A DNA stretch of 64,000 bases, taken from contig NC_134538.1 in assembly GCF_050624435.1 (NCBI RefSeq), forward strand, positions 123,238,937-123,302,936, written 5' to 3'. This document shows, in pieces, positions 1 through 10,536 of this stretch (the stretch's first letter is position 1; every line of letters begins with the position of its first letter). The position numbers and the translations under genes are program-made. The stretch comes from Tenrec ecaudatus. Its lineage: Eukaryota; Chordata; Mammalia; Afrosoricida; Tenrecidae. The notes under the pieces were generated by a model that saw nothing but the letters and a program-made list of their open reading frames with translations, made no database searches and was not told the origin of the DNA.

Positions 1-180
1 AAGTAGAGGGGCAACAAAAACAAGGAAGGCCCTCGACGGGACGGATGGACACGGTGGCGGCGACCAGGGGCTCAAACAAAGGACCGTTCGGAGGACGCGG
101 AGACGTGGACATGCACCATTGTGTTGTGCACAGAGGATCGAGTCACAACTCGCTTGACGGCAGCTAACAAACAACAACAT
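1..180 (+). mobile_element. RTE-clade LINE / AfroSINE-type 3' end
   Basis: The stretch resembles the 3' end of afrotherian RTE LINEs: a 'ggaaggccctcgacggga' block, an 'acggtggcggcgaccaggggctcaa'-like block, and a tail reading 'gacggcagctaacaa' followed by CAA repeats. AfroSINEs share this tail because they borrow RTE machinery. It is cut by the window edge, so whether it is a LINE end or a SINE cannot be fully decided; the upstream block favours RTE. Confidence 0.65.
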
Positions 181-372
181 TTCTCTAATGACTAAATCGA
201 TCATAGAATAAAGATAGGAAGAGACCTTAGCAATCACCTGATCTCCCAACCCTGGGAGCCTGGGTCGCCTGCATTTCTCTGCTTGAACTTCAACCATGCT
301 AAGAGTACACTTGTTGGCAGTGGATTTGCTTCTGCAGTTCAATTTGATTTAGACTTGTTACTGTCTTTATTC

Positions 373-520
373 TCAACTCACTGCCATTGAGTTGATTCTG
401 ACTCTCAGTGACCCTGTAGGACAGGGAAGAACTGAGCCTGTGGATTTCCAAGACTGTAACTTTTCACAGGAGAAGAAAGCCACCTGCCCCTCCCTTGCTG
501 TGGGAGTCCAAGTCCATTTT
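373..520 (-). mobile_element. AfroSINE copy
   Basis: Read on the minus strand this has the AfroSINE order: SINE body, a 'ggaaat...' block and the end corresponding to 'tcagaatcaactcaatggca'. It is about 15-25% diverged from what I remember of the family, so it is an old copy. No target duplication was recognised. Confidence 0.7.
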
Positions 521-3480
521 GATTCATGCTTCTAAAATCATCTGTGGTGAAGGATCCTTTTAAAGATTTTCCCAGCAAACCAATGCTTTTATAAAGTCCC
601 ATAAAAATCAGTTCCTAGAAAAATAAAATTACAAAAAAACAAATACTAATTAAAATAATAATAAATGACCATGTATTATTTTTAGGTTTAAGCAGTCGAG
701 GTATAATTACTCTGTCAAGGTTCTATCCAAATCCTGAGTGTTTACTCTCAATTCCTGCACTTCCGTCACCACGGGCCAATCGTGACTGTCCTGGGGCCAC
801 CCTTTGAGGAGCAGCGGTCTCCCTGTCCTCACCAGTCCTCACCATCACACCCCCTCCAGTCTCGGGCTAGCAGGGCTAGCCCAGGAGCTTTGCTGTGTCC
901 ACATTCTCTGGGAGGGCCTCCAGAGGGGATCTGTGGAAGCTTGGTGAGTTCTAGTATTTTGAATATGGGGATCAAGCCTTCTATTTCCAGTCTTTTTTCG
1001 TTTCTGTTGGGGAACAGCCGGGCTACTGTGTCTCGTTTATTTTTCAGTAATTCCTTATGCTTACTATTGTTAGAAACCTATTGCTCCAAATGCAACATGC
1101 TGAACCCACGGCATCTGGAACATCTAAAACATAACTCTATAAACGTTACCATTATGCACGATCGAAGTGGACAAGAGTCTTTTCTCTTATTCCACAGCAA
1201 CGGTTACAAGTGTCTTGCCTGAATACAGTATCATAGGATTCCGTCATCCAAAAGGAGATGTGGACACTTTAAAACTGCCTAAGGTTTTTAGGTTGAAAAA
1301 TATAATTTGGAGAAAATATAAAAGGAAGAAACTCCTATTTCTCTAGATGTTTAAAATAAATGGTTTCTCACAAAGTTTGCACCCATATGATTCATGCAAA
1401 ATAATTCACATTTTAGTATGAACGCACACACACGCACACGCACAATACCCTGACTGACTGCTCCGGTGCGACCATAACGGGCATTGGCCTTCAGTTTATG
1501 TACAGGATTTCTCCATGGAGATGTGTCCATAACATGAAGGCATCCAATATAGAAATGACATGCCATGCCTTTATTCTTCCAGTTTAATTAATGCTGTGAC
1601 AACCGCTTGGCAGAAGGCGCACTGGAGAGAAGGCCTCGGCAGAGAGCTGCGGGCGATAAGCAGTAAGGCAGCTGTGAAACTCTTCCCGGGAGCCAGCGTA
1701 TCAACACCAGAGCTTTCCTTGCAGTATCACCGGAGATACATTCCAAGGAGAAGAAGCAATCTTCAAAATTGTTTGGTCTAACAAAGAAGAATGTGCATAC
1801 TGGTACAAGTCGCTGTTTTTTACCTCTTTCAGAGTTCTAGACAATGGTTTCCCACCTTAAATAGACAAACAACAGAAATCCTTCCTGTGCCACCTAAGTT
1901 GCCAATGCTCTGTGCACTTTGCAAGAGGGAGCTAAGATTCCCTCTTTATTGCAAGAGATTAATTGAGCACCAGTACGGAAGAGCACAAGACGGAGCCAGG
2001 CTTCCCAAGTGAGCCTGGGGCAGACAGCAAACAATAACCAAAGTAGAGTGGAAGGGGGAGGAGGACTGGAGCAGAATAGAATTCTCCTAGAGTGCAGGGG
2101 CGGAGGGATCTCACAGAGGTGGCCAGGGAAGGCTTCTGACTCTGGGATGAGACTTAAGTGAGGGGAAGAACCAAGTCTCTCAGATAAAGACTCACAGGCC
2201 AGGGGAACACGAGCCAGCGAGCTAGAGCAGGAGCCTGTGCGGGGCTTGAGAGAGAGAAAAAGCAGAGGGCGAGGGTGGGGCAGCAGAGTGAGCACGGTAG
2301 AGAGCCAGCGGAGGTGAGAGAGGTGGCTAGAGCTGTCAGGTGCTGAGGGCTCTCAACCCCATCCAAACAAGCCCCCTTTGAATAGCAGTACTTTCCAATG
2401 CCTCATTTGTCCTCTTGTGCTAACACCTTTAGAGACTGGAACTTGCATTTGGGGTCAAAACAAATGTAGCACAGTAGCCTAGCACAGCAGGAAGGAGAAG
2501 AACCAGGCCTACAAGAAATTAGGTATCTCCCTCCATACTGGAAAATGAAATAAATTAACCAGATGCTTGCACCTGTACATACAATCACTATGAATTTATA
2601 CGGGGGGGGGGGGCGGTGCTGTTAGCTGCTCAATTAGCACAATGCCTCTGATAGTGTCGAGATTTTGTGGAACAGTGGTCAGCTCTTAGAAATATTTGAA
2701 CAAAGCAAGTATCCCAGGAAGGACACAATAGGTGATGTGTAAAATAGATGATTTGAAAGTGTGTAGGCAAACGACTTCACATCAGTTTGCACGTGTAGTT
2801 AAAATAAAGTGAAACTCTGGCCTCAGGTTTGTAATGACCAGATTTCGGGAGGACTTTCAAAAGTGTGGCTGGACAGGGAACAAGGTGTCACTGTAAGACG
2901 GCTCTGAGAGCAATAGCTGGCATGGCATGCCTGGCTCTTCCCATTCCACCGCAGCAGCAGCACCTCCACACAGCGCCCATAGGAGTCCCCGTGGCAGTCT
3001 GTCCCTGGCTGATCACTGGGGGAGGCCATGCAGACACTGAGATGCATGGGGAAGTATTGGGGAGCGCGGAGCTGCTCTATTGATTAGCAGGGCAAGGATG
3101 AAAACGGACGAAAGCTGTGCTGTCTACTAGCCACTGGCCATGCGTTACTATTGGTCACTTGCCTTGAGGCAATGCAACTGAGAATTGACTATTTAATTTT
3201 AATTCATTTGAACTTCAGCAGCCACATGGGGCGAGTGGCTGCCGTGTTGGGGAGTGCAGTGTTATTTCTGAGGATATGCTTTTCCTCAGGTAATTACGTG
3301 TCAATTTTATTTTTATATTCATGATACATTCCTTATGCTGACTTCATCCATATTTTGAAAAATCGAACCCCTTAGAAAAGGTGGGGCATGGACCAACAAT
3401 TATCCATCAGCTTCCAAAGTGACAGAAAACGCGTTCTTTCTTGTACTTCCTGTGGCAGAAGCCCCTTTACTCCCAGGACC
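521..3480. other. Unassigned stretch, no gene seen
   Basis: About 3 kb with only short spurious ORFs, the longest 146 codons (782-1222, plus) with no recognisable domain. It contains a degenerate ACAC/GCAC run near 1421-1445, a purine-rich tract at 2040-2300 and a poly-G run of about 12 bases near 2601. I recognise no repeat family. Confidence 0.5.
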
Positions 3481-3650
3481 GGCAGCCTTGGTGGCAACAT
3501 GGATGACCAGTTGGGTCAATAACCAAGGTCAGCCGTTTGAAACCACCAGACTCTCGCCCAGAGGCAGGTGAGGCTTTCTGCTCCCTGGGGCTGTTCTACC
3601 CCTTTCTACAGGATCGCTATGAGTCGAACCGGCTCTGTGGTGTTGGGTTT
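3481..3650 (+). mobile_element. AfroSINE copy (first of adjacent pair)
   Basis: It starts with 'ggcagccttggtggcaaca', an AfroSINE 'gcctggtggcgcagtgg' equivalent (tRNA-derived head), and ends in 'ggatcgctatgagtcgaac', equivalent to the conserved tail. It is immediately followed by a second copy in the same orientation. Confidence 0.75.
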
Positions 3651-3659
3651 TCTACTCAG

Positions 3660-3862
3660 AGGAGACCCAGTGCCTCAAGAATGGACTGCCGACCACAAGG
3701 CTGGCAGTTCAAAACACCCGCCATTTCTCAGGAGAAAGAGGAGGCTCTCTGCTCTCCTAACGCGTTAGTCTCTCTTCCAAAGGAACAGTACTGCTCTGTC
3801 CCATTGGGTCTCTGTGAGTTGGAACCCACTGAGTGGCAGTGGATTTGGTTTGGGTTTGGCTC
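3660..3862 (+). mobile_element. AfroSINE copy (second of adjacent pair)
   Basis: The head reads 'ctgccgaccacaaggctggc' followed by 'agttcaaaac', the tRNA B-box-like region. The body continues to 'gggtctctgtgagttggaac' and 'actgagtggca', the typical tail. The tandem placement after another copy suggests insertion into or beside the A-rich tail of the first. Confidence 0.7.
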
Positions 3863-5269
3863 GACTTTCAGAGCCCCGAGATTCTGGAATGTGCAAGCAG
3901 TATTTATTGTCTACTTCCGTATCAGGATTTGCTTCTCCAGTCTCTGCCTTCTGCCGTCCACCCTCAAATCCAGTGGTAATGCTCTTGGTTTAACCGCAAC
4001 ACCTTGTGAAACCCAACAGACACATGTTTTCCTTTATCTATTTCTTCCTTCTCATGATTGACAGTGTATTCTCCTTATAGGGAATTTCCTCTTCCTTGGT
4101 GATTATCCTTTCCCCTCTTACAGTTTATGCCATAGTCCTAAGCCAAAGACCCCCTCAATGTACTGCTGTCTCAGAATTTCCCAGCATCCTAAAGGGGGCA
4201 GACAGTTACAGGGACAAGCTTACCATAGGTGACTGAACTGTGAACAGTACAACGTGAGAGTTGACGAGGCCCTTGGGCTTGGCCACATCGCACAGAGGGA
4301 CAGAGCAACTGCTTTGTCAAATGAGTCCTACTTTCCATTGGAATTGCTTGTTTTCGTGTTTTTTTTAGCTTAAATTTCTCTTTATTAAGGCTTCTTCTGT
4401 ATAAACAACTGTATCTTCATTTCAAAAATCTTCCATAAAACAATGAGCCAGGAATGCAGTCATCCCTTCACCTTCTGTGAGAACAGGTAGCAGAAAACTT
4501 GGAAGCAATAGGGTCAATCTGATGCATTTACATCCTCCCCACAAAGCCCCGCACTCCCGGCCCACACAACCTTCTGTGTTAAGGCCAATAACTCGTTCCA
4601 CATCACTCAGCACGTATTTTAGCGTTCAAGTTTGTTAGGGTTCTTTTCATCCTTACAGCCAATGGAACCTGGCTATAAGGATACCATCGGTAGGTGTCAG
4701 GCCTGAATGAATGAAGGCACAGCCATGGCAGAATGAACCTTAAAGTAAGGGATGGTCAAATGGAAATCCTCTGAAAGGCAGCATTTCTTTATTCCCTCCT
4801 CTTTTTCCTCGTCTTCCTCTCCCTCTTGTTCATCTTGGTTGCTATTTGTGTTGATTTTTTTTTCAGGTCTTTTCTCTATTGTCCACTTGTAATTTAATTT
4901 TACTACTGCTGCTGCAAATATCATTAACGCTCCGCTTTTCCCATCGTTCACATGGACAGAGCTGGAACACCCATGAGTCCTAACCTTGGCCTTTCGGCAT
5001 TTCCTACCTCTAGTATGTTACTGTTAAGTTGTCCTTTTATGGGCTGCACAGCTTAACCCATACGTGTTTTTGATGTATTGATTTACAAGAATGACTGTGG
5101 GAGAGGCTTTTATGTGTCAGAGTATTTTATTTAGATATAAACTTTGGAAGATCCTTCTTGCTCATCGAGTTTGTGAACCTTCTAATACAAGGCTATGATG
5201 TTCAGGAAATCATTGTCAAACCTGTGCCATGTTCTTCTAAGTCCATTGCATTGTCTCAGCATCAAAAGT
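3863..5269. other. Unassigned stretch, no gene seen
   Basis: Sequence of mixed composition with short T-runs. An 84-codon acidic minus-strand ORF (4697-4951) is driven by a low-complexity tct/cct tract and is not credible as a gene. No repeat family recognised. Confidence 0.45.
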
Positions 5270-5399
5270 CGGAAGTGGAGAGTGGGTGTTTTGAGAATGA
5301 TGATGGCAACACATGTACAAATGAGCTGGACACAAATGATGTATGTACGGATTGTAAAAAGAGTTGTATGAGCGCCTAATAAAATGATTTTTTTTTAAA
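5270..5399 (+). mobile_element. Young L1-type LINE, 3' end only
   Basis: It matches the last ~130 bases of the repeated LINE 3' end in this window: 'gagaatgatgatggcaac', 'acatgtacaaatg', 'gattgtaaaaagagttgta', then 'aataaaatgatt' and a T/A-rich tail. It is a severely 5'-truncated retrocopy, as usual for L1-type target-primed insertion. Confidence 0.7.
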
Positions 5400-5454
5400 A
5401 AAAGCTGTTGGGGAAAATAAAAGTTGGAAATGGTTTTTTTTCTTCTTCATGGTA

Positions 5455-6019
5455 GCATGCTCACCTCCTGGATGGCCATGATCTTACCAGCCAGGTCCAC
5501 ACACAGTGTGGGTTGAGGTAAAGTGGGGCAGAGACCTGGCAGTCAGCTGGAGAGCCTGTTGATTGCTAACCAAGGGTTATATCTACTTAGGGGGGCATGA
5601 TTACAGGTAACCACACATCAAAGGAAGGGGCAGTACCATAGGCATACAACCAATAGGAGGGGAAATATACAAAAGCATAACAGGAAGGGGAGGGACTAGG
5701 GGTATACATGTGACAAGAAGGGCGGACCCTAGATTCATGATGGCGGCCTAACCTTGGTCACCCTTGGATGGGCTTGACCTCTCTGGGGTCTCCTACAAGG
5801 AAACAGTCAACTACTATCCTTATCAAAAGGGAGTGGGTCCTACTTGTTGGGAGATAAACAGTGGTGACTGCTTTCTGTAGAAGGCTGATAGCTCTTAGGG
5901 AGGATGACCCCTGACCTACTTCTATTGACCTCCAAGTGTATACCTTGGCCATGGGTAGCAAGCAAAATGTGGCATATATTGTGGGAGACAACTTGGGAGA
6001 AATCCTTCAGTTTCCCACA
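5455..6019 (-). mobile_element. ERV2-like LTR (minus strand)
   Basis: On the minus strand a purine tract AAGGGGGAAT (6020-6030) lies just upstream of TGTGGGAAACTG (ends at 6019), which fits a polypurine tract followed by the start of a 3' LTR. Further along come a GC-rich C-run U3, a TATA-like TAGATATAACC and 'ttagcaatcaac' at the R/U5-like end. Exact 3' terminus and target duplication were not resolved. Family (ERV2/ERVK-like) is by remembered resemblance. Confidence 0.5.
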
Positions 6020-6480
6020 ATTCCCCCTTATGTACTCAGACTCTATCTCCAAGTACCAGGAGTCAGAGGTTTTTAAAGAATAGCATGTGATGCTCAATAT
6101 ATTTTCTTTCCCTCACTGTCAACATGTCAATTAGTTGGGTTCCCGTGACAACTGAACTCCACAGGGTACCCACAGTCTGCTCAGGAAGACTGAAAGCCCA
6201 GCAAAGATTGATCTTGCAGGGTCACAAGCTTCAGTCACAGTTCCTCAACACGACCCAGGAGCATTATCCAGTGGGGAAGGAGACACTCCTGGTCTATACC
6301 TGGCAGAACACTGCCACTTCCACTACAGAGCGCCCTCTGACGGCATTCCCTCCCTGGTAAGGCTTCAAATGAGAAACAGACCAGCTCCTCACCACAAGCA
6401 TTTTGAGGTGTCTGAATAAAACATGAGAGAACTGTAAACGTGTTTGTGAGCCAGAAGCCACTTGATGGCAATAGGGAGTT
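6020..6480. other. Possible ERV internal remnant, then SINE tail
   Basis: 6020-6110 would lie just inside the ERV, upstream of the LTR on the minus strand, and holds a short open frame (5840-6097) without a recognised domain. The end of the stretch (about 6440-6480, 'gtgagccagaagccac', 'ttgatggcaatag') looks like an AfroSINE 3' tail that seeded the adjacent GT repeat. Confidence 0.35.
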
Positions 6481-6484
6481 TGGG

Positions 6485-6485
<1 letters not shown>

Positions 6486-6527
<42 letters not shown>
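6486..6527. repeat. (GT)n microsatellite
   Basis: About 21 uninterrupted GT units directly after a probable SINE tail. Minus-strand ORFs of His/Thr repeats here are artefacts. Confidence 0.95.
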
Positions 6528-6529
<2 letters not shown>

Positions 6530-7153
6530 TAAATACAATAAAATGCAAACATGTAAACTCTGCTTTTGGCAAAAGTAAATTGAAATCTTGAGTTGTATGT
6601 TTTTGGTGTCTACATTTCCATTAATTCAGATCCATGGTTTTTTTTCAAGGTGTGGTAGTTATATAATCGTTTGTCAATTTGAGGATTAGGAGTGAAGGGG
6701 TGGAGTCTAGCCTGTCAATCATTGCATAGCCAATGAGGCCTCTGTGTGGGCATGGCCTTCTCCTGAGGATTCTGGGAACTCCTGCATTTCCTCCTTGGAG
6801 CCGAGACACTCTCTTGGCTCACTCCCTTGGAGACTCTACTGACAGGACTGAGCCTCAGTTCCTGTGAGACATCCTCCTTGACAAGCCACATGGAGACAGG
6901 CTGATGGCAGCCAGTGCCCTCCCTGAGCTGGAGGAACCACAAGAAGACCCCTGCCAACACTGAGATGCTTACAACACCACAGGATCCACAAGACTTCCCA
7001 CCCAGTGGCCTGTGATTCGGCATCATTGCATGTGTTTGGTGAGGCTGAAAAGGATGTCATTGATTTGTATCGGACATATGGGCTAATATCGGACTTATGG
7101 ACTTGATCTGCACTGGGCTGGGATGTGTTCTCAACATATAATTACTCTTGTAT

Positions 7154-7305
7154 ATAAAGCTCTTTCTTTTTGTTTCTTTTAAAAAATATATGGAACGTTT
7201 CACGAATTTACATGTCATCCATGCACAGGGGCCATGCTAATCTTCTCTGTATCATTCCAATTTTAGTGTATGTGCTGCTGAAGCGAGCACATAAAGCTCT
7301 TTCTT
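7154..7305. repeat. 15-bp target-site duplication around U6 copy
   Basis: ataaagctctttctt occurs at 7154-7168 and 7291-7305. Removing one copy and the U6 insert restores the LTR-like element 'gctctttcttatacaca' seen in its sister copy at 11.8 kb. Confidence 0.93.
7184..7290 (-). pseudogene. RNU6 (pseudogene): U6 snRNA retropseudogene
   Basis: On the minus strand the sequence begins GTGCTCGCTTCAGCAGCACA, runs through the ACAGAGA-box region ('gatacagagaagattagc', 'atggcccctg'), and ends with CGTTCCATAT plus T/A. This is a near full-length (~107-nt) U6 spliceosomal RNA with several substitutions. A T-rich tract (A-rich on the RNA strand) follows its 3' end. A perfect 15-bp direct repeat ataaagctctttctt flanks the insertion (7154-7168 and 7291-7305), the mark of L1-mediated retrotransposition. 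No U6 promoter (PSE/TATA at -65/-30) was recognised, so it is most likely not expressed. Confidence 0.92.
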
Positions 7306-7358
7306 ATACACAGATGAATTTCCATGAAATTAGTTTCGCTGTCTACCCAGATTAACAC

Positions 7359-7809
7359 GCAAAGATTCTACTTAAGTTACATGCTGCTTTAAATAGGGTA
7401 TTGGGAATATACTCATCTACCTAACTGTACCACATCATAATTGTAGCCTGACATATGGGGTAAAATTTGCTTGCATTTGAATCCTGGCTCCACAGCTCAC
7501 CTACGTGTGCCTCAGCTATGCGTCTCAAGCCCCAAGACTGGGCTTACCTCGGTGACAAAAAGAAGCGTGGCCTGCTCCCCTAACAAGGTGGTTGAAATGG
7601 ACCAGGGTTTTTCAAAGTGGGAGAAGTTAGCTCAGGGTTCTCTATTCTCCATTTCTTGCCTGCTCTTTCCTTTTTAAAAAATAATTAACATGAATATTTT
7701 CTACTGAACCAGTATACTCACTGACTTCTAACGATGAACATCGAGCCATTGCTAGAAAGGAGGTTTTTTCTTCTGTTTTCCCCTGCAGTATAAAAAAATA
7801 GATAATAAG
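7359..7809. other. Unassigned stretch
   Basis: No gene and no repeat family recognised. A 68-codon ORF at 7471-7677 has no distinguishing features. Confidence 0.4.
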
Positions 7810-8538
7810 TTGTATAACTTTGAAGTATACTGTTTAATTAAAAATGTAATATATACCTATGTGACCACCACCTATATCAAGACACAGAACAGTTACATAA
7901 CCCAGAAAGCTCCATCGTATCTCCTCTCAGTCAATACCAGCACCAGCACCAGCACCAGCATCACACGCGCAGGACCGCTCTATGGGCTTGTGTGGCTATC
8001 AAGGTATTTCTGTTTCTGACGTGTCTCACTCAGCATGAAGCCTATGGATTCACCCGTACTGTGGAACGTGTCAGTGGTTCATTAGATTACACAACTTTCA
8101 AAAACTTCTCCCAGTTTATGTGTATGCCTATATATTGCTTTGGACAATTATATAAAAACATGCTTACATAAAAGTTTTGACTCATAGCTAAAGCTGCGGG
8201 GAACATTCTAGCACACATCCTTTGGGGGCAAACATAAAATCTAGGATTGGAATGGCCGGATCCTAAGACAAAGGCCTATGTTTGTCTTTATAAGAAAGGG
8301 CCCAGCAGTTGACTAAAGTACTCTCCCCACATGCCCAGCAGCAGTGTGTGAGCCACAATGTCCCGTGTCCTTACTCTATTTGACGTGATAATTTCAGCAG
8401 TGTGTGAGCCGCAGTGTCCCGTGTCCTTACTCTATTTGACGTGATAATTTCAGCTAGGTTTGGAGTGCGTGGAGTGTTTGTCACATTGTAGCTGTCATTG
8501 GCCTTTCCCTAAAGAATAATGTTAGACAGTTTTTCAAA
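7810..8538 (-). mobile_element. Old L1 3' UTR fragment (L1M-like)
   Basis: It follows the order of the mammalian L1M 3' region read in reverse: 'gtgaccaccacctatatcaa', 'gtctcactcagcatgaagcc', 'gtggttcattagattacac', then a 'ggattggaatggcc' block. Sequence divergence is high. It includes a 56-bp tandem duplication. Confidence 0.65.
8341..8452. repeat. 56-bp tandem duplication
   Basis: Units 8341-8396 and 8397-8452 differ at only about two positions (cacaatg versus cgcagtg). The duplication lies inside an old L1 fragment and is much younger than it. Confidence 0.9.
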
Positions 8539-8540
8539 TG

Positions 8541-8940
8541 CTAATGATTAACCATTTCATTGGCACATCATTCACATACCACACAATTCAAGAGTTCAAG
8601 CACATTAGAAAGAGTTGTGCAAGCACTACCGCCTTCAATATTAGAACATCTTCTTCCTGGGGCCCAATGTGGCTACCTCCCCACTTCCCCGTCCTCCCTG
8701 GCATGCCCCAAAGTACTAATCCAGTCCCTATGTCCATAGATTTACCTATCTGGAACGCATATGCAGAAAAACACACAAAATAAAAACTAAACGTCAAAAC
8801 CAACGGCACAATAAAAGAGAGAAAAACCTCAATCAAAAAGAAAATAGTAAAAACTAGAAAAAATTTAAAACGGGTCAAAGGGAAATCAAGTGAAAAGGTG
8901 TTACATTGTGTGTGAGGAGCCTGCTAAAAGTTTTGCAGTC
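8541..8940 (-). mobile_element. Old L1 3' UTR fragment (L1M-like)
   Basis: It contains 'cacataccacacaattc', 'gttgtgcaagcactacc' and 'atagatttacctatctgg', all landmarks of the L1M 3' UTR in reverse. It then continues into an A-rich segment ('gaaaaacctcaatcaaaaag', 'aactagaaaaaatttaaaac') that also occurs, in the opposite orientation, at 41300-41450 and 16140-16190. Confidence 0.7.
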
Positions 8941-8954
8941 CTTTAAAAACCTGG

Positions 8955-10113
8955 ATTATGGGCGTGATCAAGGGTAATGTAACCAAGAGGAATTACTGAA
9001 ACCCAAATGAAGGCTGAGCTTGATAGTGGGACAAGAGGAAATTAAAAGGAAATAGAGGAAAGAGCTAGGAGGCAAAGGACATTTATAGAGGTCTAAATAA
9101 AGGCATGTTCATATGTAAATATATTTATATATGAGGATGGGGAAATAGATCTATGTGCATATATTTATAGGTTTAGTATTAAGGTAGCAGATGGACATTG
9201 GGCCTCCACTCAAGTACTCCCTCAATGCAAGAACACTTTGTTCTATTAAACTGGCATTCCATGATGCTTAGCTTCCTGACACAATCGCTGAAGACAAAGC
9301 AGGTACATAAGCAAATGTGGTGAAGAAAGCTAATGGTGCCTGGCTACAGAAAGATACAGCATCTGGGGTCTTAAAGGCTTGAAGGGAAGCCAGCAGCCAC
9401 CTAGCTCAGAAGCAACCAAGCCCACATGGAAGAAGCACACCAGCCTGTGTGAGCATGATGTGTTGAAGGGATCAGGTATCAGGCATCAAAGAACAAAAAA
9501 TCATATAATGTGAATGAGGGAGAGTACGGAGTGGGAACCCAAAGCCCATCTGTAGGCAACTGGACCTCTCCTTACGGAACGGTTGCGGGAAGGAGATGAG
9601 CCAGTCAGGGTGCAGTGTAGCAATGATGAAACATACAACTTTCCTCCCCCCACCCCCACCCCACTTTCATGACTGCAATTCTACCTTACAAATCTGGCTA
9701 GACCAGAGGATGTACACTGGTACAGATAGGCACTGGAAACACAGGGAATCCAGGACAGATGATGCAGGACTAGTGGTGAGAGTGGTGACACCAGGAGGGT
9801 GGGGTGGAAAGGGGAACCGATTACAAGGATCTACATATAACCTCCTCCCTGGGGGATGGACAACAGAAAAGTGGGTGAAGGGAGACACCGGAGAGTGTAA
9901 GGTATGGCAAAATAATAATTTATAAATTATCAAGGGTTCATGAGGGAGGGGGCAGTGGGGAGGGAGGGGCAAAAATGAGGAGCTGATGCCAAGGGCTTAT
10001 GTGGCAAGCACATGTTTTGAGGATGAGGGCAACTTATGTACAAATGTGCTTTAAACAATTGAGTCTGTATGGATTGTGATAAGAGTTGTATGAGTCCCCA
10101 ATAAAATGATTTA
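8955..10113 (+). mobile_element. Young L1-type LINE 3' end, ~1.16 kb
   Basis: One of the best-preserved copies of the family. Landmarks in order: 'gacaagaggaaattaaaagg', 'atggacattgggcctccact', 'cagcctgtgtgagcatg', 'gcccatctgtaggcaactgg', 'gatgagccagtcagggtgca', 'gggatggacaacagaaaagt', and 'ccaataaaatgatttataaa' at the 3' end. Its upstream portion shares segments with old L1 3' UTRs in this window, which is why I call it L1-type rather than RTE. It ends in a poly-A signal and has no ORF, so it is 3' untranslated sequence. Confidence 0.75.
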
Positions 10114-10536
10114 TAAAAGCAACTGGGTTGTGTGACTTAATGTTTATTGCAGTTCTATATTTTCAACTCTTTCTCTGTAACACGACAGCCTACCAGTTTG
10201 TCTTTCCAGTCGTCTCTGATAACCTGGGAAAAGAGTCCCCACTGATCTCTTGTCATCTATTGTTTGTGCTTGTGGGAAGATCTTTTTGCCTACTCAAAGG
10301 TCATAAAGATAATCTTCCATTAGAAAATCATTATCAAATGTCCCCTATACCTCTTAGTAAGGAAAAATACTTCTTAGTAAGGAAAAATCAACTTTGATAC
10401 TAATACAGTTGGACTATTTTGCTTTCCTCACTGTCTGCATGACGTATTTCTTTTCCTTTCTATCTTTGCACTTATATTTAAGAGGGTTTGTTGTACCCAA
10501 CAGGTTTTTGAGTCATTCTTTAAAAATCTAGGCATA
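10114..10536. other. Unassigned stretch with short tandem repeat
   Basis: Contains two near-identical 19-20-bp units 'cttagtaaggaaaaat' around 10352-10387. No gene seen. Confidence 0.45.

Larger units (their letters stand above)
6651..7358 (+). mobile_element. TG...CA-bounded repeat, copy 1 (LTR-like)
   Basis: It begins TGTGGTAGTT and ends near 'cccagattaacac', and is clearly the same family as the inverse copy at 11740-12260. Shared landmarks are 'gtcaatttgaggatta', 'gaaggggtggagtctagcc', 'ggcatggccttctcctgag' and 'aagacttcccaccca'. The TG...CA ends, ~520-bp core size and TATAAA-like sequence near the 3' end suggest a solitary LTR. The ~10-bp imperfect terminal inverted repeats could instead mean a DNA transposon. 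It is interrupted by a U6 retrocopy. Confidence 0.6.

Noticed and set aside
782-1222. 146-codon plus-strand ORF
   Set aside because: No domain, no coding-like neighbours, no splice context; expected by chance in 64 kb.
6235-6572. Minus-strand ORFs rich in His-Thr
   Set aside because: Created by the GT microsatellite.
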